Assembly (NCBI GenBank): GCA_003971905.1
Contig: RSEE01000036.1
Span: 186,001-250,000 of the forward strand
Length of the DNA: 64,000 bases
Direction: 5' to 3'
Source: Moniliella sp. 'wahieum'
Taxonomy: Eukaryota > Basidiomycota > Moniliellomycetes > Moniliellales > Moniliellaceae
Part shown: in pieces, positions 11,601 through 22,875 of the stretch
Layout: each line of letters starts with the position of its first letter
Position numbering within the stretch: position 1 is the first letter of the stretch
Notes under the pieces: generated by a model
Told to the model about the DNA's origin: nothing
Database searches by the model: none
What the model saw: the letters and a program-made list of their open reading frames with translations, nothing else
Position numbers and translations under genes: made by a program

Positions 11601-12031
11601 CGCAAAGGCCGCAACGGACGCCGAGGGCATTCCGGGAGTGTCAGAGGGGGATTGCGTAGAAGAGGAAGCAGGGCATGGGCGCGGATGCGGTCGTGGTGGA
11701 GAGAGCGTGCGCCAAGGACAATGCGCAGGATAACCTCGTCGAGCAGCTGATGGAGAGCGGCAAGGGCGTCGGGCTGGACGCGCACACGTCGGTTGGCTGC
11801 CTCTGATGCAATGCGGGCAGCATGGGCGGGGGAAATGAAGGCGGGGGCGGGCGGAAGGGTGGCGGGGAGGGGGGGCAGCGCGAGCCAAGGCGAGGCAGAC
11901 GAGACGGAAGCCGCGGCAGCGGCCGAGGAGACGCCGGCGGCGGACAGGCGGCGGCTGAGGCGGCGTGCCCTGAGCGGCGGGGGAGGGGCCACGGGGCTAC
12001 CGCCAGGAGCACGGGGGGCGCCAGGCGGCAT
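8650..12031 (-). CDS. large Ser/Pro-rich protein with two helical, histone-fold-like segments
   Basis: I do not recognise the family. Reading the minus strand from ATG 12031 there is a Pro/Ala/Ser-rich lead, a helical stretch (ISPAHAARIASEAANRR..., then ALAALHQLLDEVILRIVLGARSL), and a helix carrying EILTDAEMAIKAHEAHL. After a clean intron comes a further helix, LTPQTSVYVSAVLQALAQAV. The remaining 800 or so residues are disordered, with many Ser/Pro/Thr, a short helix (RIGRMILRLYLQERREGMMEL), and a predicted helix SMQHTISVLEDLLAR. Alternating hydrophobic helices of this size with TPQTSVYVSAVL resemble histone-fold pairing helices, which would suggest a chromatin or transcription role; this is inference. 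The frame changes at about 11600, 9955 and 9607. The 3' end is uncertain: frames remain open to about 8420. Confidence 0.55.
11259..11453 (-). other. intron in the large Ser/Pro-rich gene
   Basis: The donor GTACGT follows codons for VAAYIE (exon ends at 11454) and the acceptor TTTGTGCAG precedes LTPQTSVYV (exon resumes at 11258). Splicing joins two helical segments in frame. At 195 nt it is the longest intron found here. Confidence 0.6.
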
Positions 12032-13224
12032 GGAGGGGGGATGGGCTGCGGGGGGGCAATGGGGAGCCGAGAGCGGGGGTGGTGGGGATGGGGATGGCGG
12101 TGGGAAGGAGGCGCGGCCGAGGGCCCAGGCCGAGGCTGCTACCCGGGGGAGGTGGCGCGGTGATCTGGGGTGCGGTGGGAGGCTGGGGCAGTGCGAGGCG
12201 GGCGAGGCGCATGTGGCATGTGACAGCGACCAGAGGCAGCGACCAGTGGCAGAGCCGACTGAGTACTGGTGACTACTGCTGCATGTGGCTGGGACACTGC
12301 TGCGTAAGCGGCGGAGCGCAGCGACAGCCCAGGAAGCGCTAAGCTTAGCGCTACCAAGTACGCTGCCAGGGGCGCCGCAGCGCTGCACTGCCGGGCTGCC
12401 GACAGCGCTCAGCTGATATTTTCCGATGCCCGGGTCCCGCCCCACTGCCGCCCCGTGCCTGCCTGCTCCTCCTGCGCCACCTGCGCCGCCTCCCCCGCGC
12501 CCAGGCAAGCCCAGCAGATCCCACAGCGCAGCACGGCGCAAGCCTTGGCGTGTGTGCTTACCTCAGGCCTCATGCATCAGGCTCACGTATACATACCAGA
12601 CATCACCCATGCTGCCACATCATGCATCATTCATCATGGCGCACCCACCCCTTCTCAGACTCATCCATCTATCTCATCAATCTCACCAACCATCGGCCAA
12701 TCTCCTGTATGAGTGCGCGTACTCAATATTCAACCTCACCACTCCGTCTGAGTACTCAACCATCCCTGGCCCAATAAAATGGGACTGCCTCGCCCTCTCT
12801 CATGGTCATCACCTCACCGATCATGAATATCATGAACCGTCAAGTCATTCAGCACCACCAGTGTAACAAAGGAATACTGGCAGTGGACAAGTAGCATGTA
12901 GGTAAGGCCCACAACCTAAGGCCTACAGCCTAAGGCCTACAGCCTAAGGCCCAAGGCTCCATACACGCGAGCTGCAAGGCCTTTTGTCTCAAGCTCTACG
13001 AACAAGGTAGCCAACAAGCCACGCCAGGGCCACGCCCTGCGGCCTGCCGCGCCTTACGGCCTTACGACTTTTTCAGCGCTTCAATTCGGCCCTAGTGCAC
13101 TGCTACAAGCGGCAACGCGCCACGCATCATTCACCATACGTGGCCACCACGCGTCACGACCAGAAGAAATGGAGTGGACAAAGGAATAAGAAGGAGATAG
13201 GCAAGGGAACAAAGGACCAAAGTG
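12032..13224. other. intergenic with CG-rich head and CCTAAGGC word array
   Basis: The first part (to about 12500) is extremely C/G-rich and is probably the promoter and leader of the minus-strand gene. At 12905-12960 the word CCTAAGGC / GCCTACA is repeated about five times in tandem. The same word family recurs near 32085-32140 and 57650-57720. No gene is supported. Confidence 0.5.
12905..12960. repeat. CCTAAGGCC word array
   Basis: Tandem near-copies of AGCCTAAGGCCTACAGCC and related words. The core CCTAAGGC/GCCTTAGG is close to self-complementary. Confidence 0.7.
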
Positions 13225-15646
13225 CTAGTGGTTGTTGTGCGCATGCAGCGCTTGATTCGCCTGATCGAGCTCGGCCGAGGAAGGACCGGCACCATCGCGC
13301 GCGTTGGCCGCTTGCGCCGCCGCCGCCCGCGCAACCCGGGTAGCCGAAGGCGTCGACGCACCCGACCGGGAGGAAAGGGTGCCGCGGCGCGACCGCGGCT
13401 TGACGGCCAACGGGAACCGGAACCGTTCCTCGTCCGGGTCGTCCTCGGGCGGGCGGGCGATCGAGCGCCAAAAGTCGGTGTGCGTCGAGGCGTTGGAGCC
13501 AGCATCGCTGACCCCCGACATGTGGGTACGAGCAAGGGAGTCGGTCAGCGTACCAAAGTCACCCGGCGTCCGCAGACCCGACAGGCGAGGCGAGGCGGGC
13601 ACACTCAGCGGAATCCGCATGCGTCCATCGGCCAAGTCTTGCGAGGGATCAATCTGATACCCTTCGCCCTCATCCTCTCCCAGAGCAAAGAGACCATCAT
13701 CGTCGTCGTCAAAGCTGTCCGGGTAAGCACGACGGAGAGCGAGTTGCCGTGCTTTGGCATACTCCAGCCCCAACTTGTTCCAGTCGAGTAGCTCCGACAG
13801 ACGTTCGGTGCGGTTGCGCTGGTTGATCCGCTGCCGCCGCGTCTTCGAGACAAAGGACTCCATCTGGTCAGTCAGCATATTAACCGAGTCCTCCACCCCC
13901 TTGGACCGACGATCGACAATGTAGATCCCATAGTCTTCAGCATCCTCAATCATGTCTTCCATGAAACATCCAAAGCCCGACAAGTTGGTCGAGATGCTGG
14001 GAATACCCATGACAGTGCACTCGGCCGGAGTGTAGCCCCATGGCTCATAATACGACGGGAAGACGCCCAAGTGACAGCCGCGGACAAAGTCTTCATAGTC
14101 CATGCCGAGAATGGGGTTGTTGGCATTAAGGAACTCGGGGTGGAAGATAATCTTGACACGGTCCTCAGGCCGGTTAAAGAGTTGTACGCGGCGAATTTGG
14201 CTGAGGATCGGGTCCTTGGAATCGTCCGCCATGTTGTGAGTCACCACAGGAGGGAAAGTCTGGCGACGCATCGCAAACAGCCTTCTCTTCAGGGCGATCT
14301 TGTCCTTCTCGTCCAGCAACGCTTCTGGATCAATCTGCTCCAAGTTGGCCGACTCAGACCCAGCCGAGCGAGCGGTACGCTCAAGTAGGCGTTGGCCCAC
14401 CCGCGCGCTGATCTGGTCCACCGTTTCCTTAAGTGCCTTGGTGACCGCCTGGCCCTTAAGAGCTTCCATCGTATAGCTGGTGGTGGCCGCCGGCATAATG
14501 ATGAACGCCACGACTGTCATCTTGGAACCGGAGGCCTTCAGCCGCCCATTGAGCCGTGCAAGCGATTCGATAAACATGTCGACACCTTTATTGCGGAACT
14601 CGTACCGCCCCTGTGAACATGAAGATGGTGTTTTCAAGATCAAAGTCGTAGTGGCCATAGAAATGTCCTCGGACAAACTCGTTGATCTTGGCCTTAGAAA
14701 CGGCATGGAGATTCTGGAACTCGTGCACGGCGGAAAACTTGACGACATTGAGGCCGTTGGGCAAAACTCCATCAGGGCGGCGCTTCAGTAGGTACTCCGA
14801 CTCGTAAGCAGTAATGTGAGAAACTGTAGTGAACACATCAGCGGAATGGGCGGCGGAGCGTTCAATGCAGTAACGATGGTAGATGCCGCGCTTGCCTGCC
14901 TCAACATCAACGTCAAAGTATTGGAGATTGTTGTAAAAGTCCACATCACCTGCGCACAAGTACCTGCCGAGAAGGGTCGCGTGGGTGGTAAAGATGGTGG
15001 TCACGTCCAAACGTCGCTTGCGAATTAGGGGAATAGCCAGACCAGCCTGCCACTCGTGGAAGTGGGCAATGATGGCATGCTCGCGCTGGTGAAAGGCATA
15101 CTCGCCCAAGAACCAGGCGGTAAGGTAACCCAACAGCAACGTGTCATTGGTCTCCGTGTCAGTCGGGGGCGTCGGGATCTGGGCCTTCTCCCAAAGATCC
15201 TTCTTCCATTCGTCGAGCCGATGCGAGACAGAGCCAAGGTCGAAGAGCAACACTTGGGGGTGCGATCAATCAGCCAACGGCCATAGAGAAGGCGCACACC
15301 CTGTGCCCGCATCGCCTCAAGGGTCGCCTTCATCGCCGCGTCAGGCGGTTCGGCCTCCTCTACTTCCATGCGAGCATTCTTGTAGGACAGGGGCCGAGAA
15401 GAGTGTAGCGGTTACCATACTCTTGCTCGGTGATGGGAGCCTTGGTCTTGATGACAGTGTAGATTCCGCCAACTGGGGGCAGGCAGGGGTCAGTCCGCCG
15501 CGGTCAGGGAGAGCGAGGGAGGGGGAGGGGGGGGTACATGAGCACAACATGCGCTAGCACACAAACTCACCTTTGTTGGCGACTTCCCAAGCACATTCGA
15601 AGAGGATGGGGGAGCGCACATTGCGCACGGCGAGAGACTGTTCCAT
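13225..15646 (-). CDS. GSY1: glycogen [starch] synthase, GT3 family
   Basis: Seen: exon 1 (15571-15646) encodes [25 protein letters not shown]; exon 2 continues [20 protein letters not shown], the UDP-glucose-binding start of GT3 glycogen synthases. Further on are [31 protein letters not shown], the [20 protein letters not shown] block, the catalytic E-x7-E region [22 protein letters not shown], and the arginine cluster ([15 protein letters not shown]) that binds glucose-6-phosphate in yeast Gsy2. Known: it extends glycogen from UDP-glucose in the cytosol. The C-terminus is a Ser/Arg-rich tail of about 130 residues, a plausible phosphorylation region as in yeast. Three or more one-base indels break the frame: near 15400 (C run), 15255 (one G short in AAGGTG) and 14612 (one extra G). 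Stop TAG is at 13225-13227. Confidence 0.93.
15473..15570 (-). other. GSY1 intron 1
   Basis: Donor GTGAGT and acceptor CCCCAG; 98 nt, phase 1. Joining gives ...[14 protein letters not shown], the conserved N-terminus of fungal glycogen synthases, so the splice is well supported. Confidence 0.85.
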
Positions 15647-16389
15647 GGGAAGAACAGTGGGCAATCCAGCGGAGGCGGGGTGTGGTGGGGCTGAACTTGG
15701 CTGGACTGCCTGTTGGGGGGATGGGTGGGGCTGCTGAGCCGGAGAGCCCGCTGAGGGTTGGTTCAAGTGCGACTTGAACGTTCACTATCTCGCCCAACTC
15801 GGGCGACACTGGCGCCGTGCGTTCCCCACAAAACCGGCGAGCCAGGCCGCAGCGTGACGCGTGACGCATGAGGGCGAGTGTGACGCATGGCAGCGCACAG
15901 GTGCAGTGTGCTGCGTTGCACATGGCAGGGCGCTGCACAGGGTGGGCCGGCTGGGCCTTAGCACTTAGCCGACGAGCGCAGGAGCACTGTCGCTGTGCTG
16001 CATGGCCTTGGGCCGGTCTGGCTCCGGGACCCAGTGCCCAGCACTAATCTGTGATCGGAGTGGGTCGGCCCCAACCAGCACAGCAGTGCACCACTACACA
16101 AATCCCAGAAACCAAGCCCAAAGGCAGGTCGTGCAAGTAACTGGCTTGCAGTACATAGCTTGTTGGCGCATTTGCCACCCCAGGCGTGGGGAGAACCCAA
16201 TCAATCCAGACTGGGTACTGGGATGCGTCACGCGTCACGCCTCAATCACGGCTATCAAGTTACAGATCATTCGATCATTTTGCCGGTTACCTGTTACCGT
16301 ACCGGTTACCCGCTCACCCGAATTTGCCCACATCGATAGGATCAGGGGGAAAGCTGATCGAGCTGATCGTTGCACCGTTCGAACGAACT

Positions 16390-17020
16390 TGAAGCCTCAA
16401 GCTTCAAGAACGATGTCGATTGACGTTCAACGTTCAACGTTCAGCACGTTCAGGCCGGCCTCAGGAACGTTCACACGTTCACAGGCCTCAGGACGTTCAG
16501 GCTGAACTTCAAGCGCTTCAAGCTTCTGCTGGCTGTACGACGGGGTTGTCGTGAGCGTTTTTACTAGTTACTAGCTAGTTACTAGTTACGCTAGTTACGC
16601 GTTACGAGGTTACGGTTACCGCAACAGCGAGCGAAGAGAGCGCGCAATACGTACCGGGGCCTGTGTACCATGTACCCGCAAATTGCGCACGGGCCATCTA
16701 AGGCGTGGCAGATCATCGATCTTCGATCATCGACCAGTATGTTAATTGCGTGTTACATGTTAATAGCGAGTAGCGCTTTGGACCGGTCCCTGGTCCCCGG
16801 TCACGCGGGCACGGTCCCGCGTCCTGAGGCAGTGCTGAGCCTCAGCGCTGAGGCGCTGAGGCCGAGGGTTGAACGTTGAAGTTTAGCGGTTCAACATTCA
16901 ACTGAACGTTCAGTCCCAGTGCATGACGAGATCCCACCTTCCGCCATCCGTCCTCGAAGTTCACTTGAACTTGAAGCTTGACTTCAAGCTTCAGCGTTTT
17001 CAACACGTTCAACCAGTATT
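16390..17020. repeat. clustered TTGAACGTTCAA / AGCTTCAAGCTT palindromic words
   Basis: More than a dozen copies of GTTCAACGTTCA, GAACGTTCA, CTTGAAGCTTCAAG and CTGAACGTTC occur in about 600 bp, in both orientations because each word is self-complementary. They are separated by other word families rather than unique sequence. Confidence 0.7.
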
Positions 17021-17339
17021 ATGCTGCCCTGCGCCGCCTCGCGCTGCCCTCTGCTGCTCCTATGGCGCTGAACACCAGCGGCCCCGCTTGGTGGGAATTG
17101 TGGGTGTCTCAGCAGGGCCGCATCGCAGTTTGTTAGTAACTTGTAGGTAGTAACTAACTAATCCCTATAGACAGACGAGCGGAGATATCGATGGGCGTGA
17201 TGCATGATGCATGTCGCATGTGGCACGCATGTTGCACTAGCATCGATCGATCATGCATCATGTGCATGCATCATGCAAGGAGGCGACAACCCTTTTTTTC
17301 GGAAGGTGATGGTATACACGAGAGGGACTCAGTACTCAC

Positions 17340-17520
17340 GACGCCTTTGAAACGAGGGAGAGAGGAGCTGTTTCGACTGTTGGGACAAGGCGCGAGGCGA
17401 CAAAGGACCAGGGTGGCACTCAAGAGCATTTCTGTCCCTCGATTATGATGACACGAAGATACTCTGCCGCCAAGACGACGGCGGGCAAGGTGTTTGAGAA
17501 CCCTGTGGAAACAATCAACT
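17340..17520 (+). repeat. dispersed family A, diverged copy A1
   Basis: It aligns by eye with the 33.5-kb copy: GAGGAGCTGTTTCGACTGTTG, ACCAGGGTGGCACTCAAGAGC, GATGACACGAAGATACT and GGGCAAGGTGTTTGAG match that copy's leucine-rich stretch, CAGGGACGCACTCAAGAGC, GACGACGCGAGGATACT and GGGCAAGATGCTCGGG. It is the most diverged copy in the window. Confidence 0.55.
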
Positions 17521-18318
17521 GATGAAGAGTTATTCACTGGCTTACATGTCCACACCACACGCCCATTGGTAGTATCTACCCGCGCTACTTTCCGGTTTGA
17601 AAACGACGGGGGGGGGGAGGGTAAAGGGGCGACGGTGGACGGTGGCAAGGTGGCGAGACGCAATCCGGGCCGTAGGCCCGGTGGTCTCCTAGTAGTATCT
17701 TGCGATTAAGATAGGCGCCTACATGAGAAGAGCAAAAGAGATCATCACATGTGATAAGATGGGTCTTCCAAAAACCGACGTCAAAATGATAGTGGAGATG
17801 TCCCTAGTACCATGTTGGCCCTAGTACAGGGACATCGACGGTAAAAGAGAAAGTATGCGGAACTGTGAAAGGGTACTACCGCTTGTGGAAGGGCAACAAT
17901 AGAGAGTGTGTGCGGGCCCCCTCCGACAGTCACAAAAAGGTGAGAAAAAGGAAGTCGGGGACAGCTAGGAACGGTAGGATGAAGTTAAGAGAGCACTTGG
18001 CACTTGTCGATGAAAACTAAGAGCTCTGATAGAAGGTACTACCGGGCCGTCTCTTGTGTAACAAAATGTCAATGAGTGGATTGGGGAAAGTGTTGATGGT
18101 CAGCATCATCGCAAACTCTGACCTCTTGGCGAGAAGATTACTCCTCCTTATCCACTTTCTGGGGCAGGGCCAACACCGGACGGCACACTTCCGACCCTGT
18201 CAAACACGTGTGGCTTCACAACTGTATTTGTAGTGGCATCCGGTAAAATGTAGGTATGCTCAGTGGTATCCTTGAGAAGGGTAGAATCTGAGAGAGCAAC
18301 GTTAATAGACGCGTGACC

Positions 18319-21300
18319 TTACCCACTACTAGAGGAACCAGGCGAGAAGAGGGTGGTCTTCCCCGCTCCATCCGGACTTGCCATAGTAGGAGCTGTAGTG
18401 TCGCTCGAAAAGGAAGTTTGGTCGACCAGCTCGACCGGGAGGGGTGCAGTTTTCTCTTTTGGTGCGGAGGACGTGGGCGTGGCAGGACTTAAAGCGAAAG
18501 CAGCAGTCGCTACACCAACGACCTCTTTAGTCTCGGTATCTGTGGCCGTGTGGTGATGCGCGTTCTTACTCATCGGTACCGGAGGCTCTGATTCTCTTAC
18601 TGTCGCGGCGGCACCAAGAAGGGAAGATATAGTGGCTGGGGTGAGAACGGTAGGAGGGACCATCTCTGCCTTAGCCTGCTCCTTCACCCATTCGGGGCTG
18701 GCGCTGTCCATTGCACAGGAAACAGACTCTGGAACGACAGGAGCAGCCGAAACCGTCCTTCCTTCAGTCCTGAGGCTCGGACTCGGAGACGCTTCCTCCT
18801 CCTCAGGTTCTTCACCGGTGGCATTGACACGCTCCAATGAGCCCATTGGCCCCTTCACCTGCGGTGTGGATGGCATCTCTTCGACCATGGAACTGGGAGG
18901 GATCTTGGCCACTTCCTCCTTCGCCTTTAGGGGGGAAGCACTGGTCTCATTGTCCATCGCAGCCTCTACCTTCACGGCCTGGGGGACGATTGGCGCCCCC
19001 CCCCGCAATAGGCTTGGCATCATCGGTGCTCTCCTTGGGATTGAACCGCACCTCAAGACAGTTTTCCCCAGTAAACAGAGTCTGCTCTAATTCAGTGGTC
19101 AGAAGCGAATCGCCTTTATCCTCTTTTGACGGGATGACAGTGCCATCTTGAGCCTCAACGGCATTTTTCGCGTCAGGAACATCCTCTTTGGTCTTCTGGG
19201 CTTGATCGAGCACACTGGATTCCTGGAGAATATGGGTCAGGGATTCGACACTCTCCTTGGCTGGCTGAGTGGAAAGGTTCGCGGGCATCTCATCCTTCGC
19301 CAAGGGCACTGGAACACTAACATTCTCCGCGGGAATATTGACCTTTGCCTGCTCTGCCTCTTCTCCTGCCGCAACCTCACCCTTGTTTGACACCATTAGG
19401 GTCTCGGGTTGGTAAACAGTGTTGGGATGACCAACACGCTCCGACTGAACGGTAGGCTTGGGTGGATCAATGTGCACAGGGGAAGGAACAGAATCGGGCT
19501 CCTCCACATGTCTAGGTTGAGCTGGCTCAAGTTGTTGAACTGGCTCAGGCGCTCAACGTGCTTGGGTTGCTCACCAGTCTCTGCCTTATCTGTAGGCTTG
19601 GGCTGGTGCATGGGCTTGGTGGCGGAAAGCGATACTTTCTTGGTTGCAACGGGAAGACCCTGAGGCTTCTTGTGTGACTGGACTCCAGGTTGCCCTGGGA
19701 CGAAAGTGACTGAAATCGGGAAGCAGCAGCGGCTACTCGTGAGCCAATAAAAGCAGGCGGACGTGTACGCGGCAGGGGGTTGGGCTGCTGATGTGTTAGA
19801 TCTGCGTCCCGAATCGCCGCAGGGGCCCGGGCTAAAACAGATGGAAGAGTGCGTAGTTTGGTTACAGACTTCGGCTCTTTCTTGGGTTCAAGCTCGTTAT
19901 GGTCCTTTGACTGGGCCACAAGGGTGGCTTCAGGCACGGGGAGGTCATGCTCATCCGTGTGCTGTGGTGGGTGTTGCATCCAGAGGTTCGGACAGGACCG
20001 CGGCCCCAGGAAGGGGATGCACCTGAAATGGATCTTGAGAAATGGTGACCGCCTTGGGCTTCTCTATCAGGGTGGAATTGTTGGTTACTCCCACGGTGTC
20101 GGGCTGAGAAAGTACAGCGATTGCTTGCGCTGATTCGGTAGAAGGTTCCACTGTTTGAGGAGCCATTTGAACTGGGCCGGGAGCAGCGGCAGGTTCAGTT
20201 GGTGCCGATTTATCTTCTTGCTTGGCCTCCAACAAGGAAGAAGAAGGCACGCCAGTGTTTTCCTTCGTGGCCACCACAGCCGGCGCAAGACCTTCAGGCA
20301 TCGTCTCTTCGACGCTCGGGACCTCTTTGTTCTTTAGATTAATGGGTTCCTCCGCAGTAGAACGCCTGAGGTGAGCTTGCTCCTCCACAATTGGTTCCGT
20401 GGCAATAGATGTTATGTTCTTTGTAAAGGGAGAAGCTTTCTGCTGAAGAGAATTCTCCTTGACGGATTCTTCCACAACAACATCATCCTTGACCCGACCC
20501 TTCTTAACCAAATCTTCATTGGCCGGATCCACCTCAACTTCGTTTTCCTGTACGGGCCCCTCCTGGGCGGGTTCTTCGTTGACAGTCCCCTCATTTGTAG
20601 ACTCATCCTGAACAGGCTCCTCCTTGACAGGATCTTCCTCCTTCATTGGCACCTGAATGGCAGACACTCCTTCTTTCAGTGTCCCTTCCTTGATGAAGCG
20701 TTTCGCAGCGGGCGCTTTGACGGCTGCATCATCGTCCTTGAGATGCACGACCGCTGCTTCTTGGCCACCCTCTGGAGAGAGAGACCCAGATGTGGTCGGG
20801 ACAAGTGGAACGGAGTAAGGGATGGACTTCTGTCCCAACGGAACCGGAGGGATAGGGGCAGATGAACCAGGTTTCAATGGATCAGAGGAATGCTCGTTGA
20901 GTAAGGTCTGCAAGGGCACAGTAGGGATATAGGCGCTATTCTCATGGGCAGGAGCCTGACTGGGCTCCGGCAGAGCATAGATAAAGTCACGTATACTTCC
21001 CGAAAGGGAGACGTGTGGGATACGGCCCAACCCCGGAACAAGCTCTTCCTCTTCGTGCGGGATTGCTTCAGGAGACTTGCTTCTCTTCTCCTGTGCTTTC
21101 TTGGTTGAGTGGTGAGAACCGGCCTGGGGTAATGCCTCCACGGAACTTGGCTCGTCGACACCCGTCCACACTCCAATACGAGAGCGGGACTGCTCTGGAA
21201 GTTTTTCTGTGGCATTTTGACGTTGCTCTTGTCCTTGTCCAGGACCATGTCTTCAGCTTTGACTGGATCTTCCGCTGGACCGAGGGCAGGATCCAGCGTC

Positions 21301-22207
21301 AGCGGCCTCTGGTCCGTGTCAAAGTTGAACAGCTTGTTTAGTGACTCGTCGCTTGGGAGCCCCGATTCGGTGGGGACTGGACCAGAAGTGGCAGGGGAGA
21401 TAGAAGACAAGTTACCTGGACCAGATGGCCCGGACGGGGAGGTTGGCTGAGAGAAAATAGGTTGCCAATGACGGCGTCTGGAATCAAGTCAGAACATGAG
21501 CACAATGGCATGGGGGAAGAAAATACATACTGCTTTAAAAACGATTGGAGGTCAGACTGGGTTTGGGCCGTTTCAGCGCGGATGGTCTCGAACCTTGGCT
21601 CGGCAAGGTTAAGATCCGACAAAGTGCGTTGTGCGAAGAGGCTTACCCCTGTTGGTTGGTCGAGGAGGGGCAACGAAGCGGTCTCCTTCACTTCGGAAAA
21701 TGGATCGGGCCCGTTGCCATCAACAAGCGACGAATCGTGTTCCCTGCTTGTGCTTACTCCAATGTCAAGCGAGGGAAGCTTAGGAGGCACATCCGAAACA
21801 TGTGGAAGGTAGAGTTCCTCTTCATTAGGTTCCTCTTCGGCAGCGGGGTCCAAGGTAGATTCAGGGACTTTGGTCGACGGCTCGGTGGCCCTCTCTTTTT
21901 GCTGAGCAGACTTATTTGCACGGCGGGTGGAGAAGAGCCGCTGAAGGCCTCCAGTTCCCGCCAAACTGTTGCGCTTACTCTTGGAGACCTCTCTCGGAGC
22001 ATCGACCGCGCTGTCTGGGTCCTTGATGGAGGAGGCGATGAGTTTACGGGCACTGCGTGGGCTTACAGAGACAGCACGACGCAACGTTTGGAGCCCCTGT
22101 ATGTTGGGCGTGAGTGCCGGCGAGTCCTGCTCCACACGTGGGGGTGCAACGGAAGGAGGCGCTGCGGATGCAGATGGGCGCCCTAAGAGGCGGCTGAAGA
22201 AACCCAT
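18319..22207 (-). CDS. very long acidic, low-complexity protein of unknown function
   Basis: I do not recognise a family. ATG 22207 gives MGFFSRLLGRPSASAAPP..., then about 1,270 residues rich in Glu, Pro, Ser, Thr and Val. The middle (about 20350-20650) is a run of degenerate short repeats of the form (V)KEEPVQDE-TVNEEPAQEGPVQ, giving a strongly acidic region. The N-terminal 300 residues are basic-Ser-rich (SVSPRSARKL, SKSKRNSLAG, FSTRRANKSAQQ), which look like phosphorylation or membrane/cytoskeleton contact motifs. The stop TAA is at 18319-18321 after SSSSG. One intron is clear (21478-21530). Frame changes occur near 21250, 20000, 19520 and 19010; the last falls in a C8 run. Composition suggests an intrinsically disordered scaffold; function unknown. 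Confidence 0.6.
21478..21530 (-). other. intron in the acidic low-complexity gene
   Basis: Donor GTATGT, branch-like TCTGACTT and acceptor ATTCCAG; 53 nt. Joining gives ...LQSFLKQ|RRHWQPIFSQ in frame. Confidence 0.8.
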
Positions 22208-22875
22208 TGTGTTCGACGTGGCGTCCGGACAATGTCAAGCACCCGGGGGTGTGCTCGCTGGCCATGCAACGGGCGCGGACGGAGACGCTGAGGGATACCG
22301 GAGGGGGGGGCTGTTGGAAGGGGTCGAGATGGTGAGGCGACGGCTGGGGCTGAGGTGTTCGCTATAGCCCCCTCAGACGTCAGATCGTCAGATGTCACAT
22401 GTCACAAGTCATCTCAAACGCTGAGCGCTCAGGCTGAGCTCGCACTCAGGCCCAGACTTCCGGCCTGCCCAGCCTGCATTATATCCGCGGCCCGGAGCGC
22501 GCACGGGGGAAGTGTGCTGGGCACGCGCGCACACCAGGACACTGGCGCAGGGCTGCGCACCCCAGCCGCCTTGCGCTTGCCGGCGCCGCCTCCGCCCGGC
22601 ATTGCCAACACAAAGAACACATCGTTCCCACGTCCCACCGCCTAGCAGACTATCGTGTCTATCGCATACCTCCATGGTGCGTAACGCATCATGCTTGCAG
22701 CTTTGCCGCCTTGTCCCTCGTTTACATGGGCCCATCGCAGGTTGGCTGAGGCCTCCTTAGACTAGCCTGAGGTGGAACAGCCAGCGCAACAAAAGAAGAA
22801 GGGTTTCAACATAGCATCGCCAACACAAATCAAGACACAAATGAGCAGAGCACCCAAGCCGAAATAGAGAGGACA
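22208..22875. other. intergenic between two minus-strand genes
   Basis: Short word repeats (GTCACATGTCACA at 22395, CTGAGCGCTCAGGCTGAG at 22422-22440) lie in the promoter of the acidic protein gene. No gene is supported. Confidence 0.5.

Larger units (their letters stand above)
15647..18318. other. long palindromic-word intergenic region
   Basis: This 2.7-kb spacer has no supportable gene. 15850-17260 is packed with short self-complementary words: GCGTCACGCGTGACGC-type (15855, 16228), GGTTACCGGTTACC (16290-16315), TTGAACGTTCAA (16400-16510, 16870-17010), AGCTTGAAGCTTCAAG (16390, 16970), TAGTTACTAGCTAGTTAC (16565-16600), ATCGATCATCGA (16700-16735) and GCATGATGCATG (17200-17275). A diverged copy of dispersed family A lies at 17340-17520 and a family-B tail at 17636-17695. 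Confidence 0.7.

Noticed and set aside
11793-12272. Gly/Ala/Arg-rich plus-strand frame of 159 codons
   Set aside because: It is the antisense shadow of the GC-rich N-terminal region of the minus-strand gene.
17271-17663. 130-codon minus-strand frame
   Set aside because: It runs antisense through the diverged family-A copy and a family-B tail; no domain.
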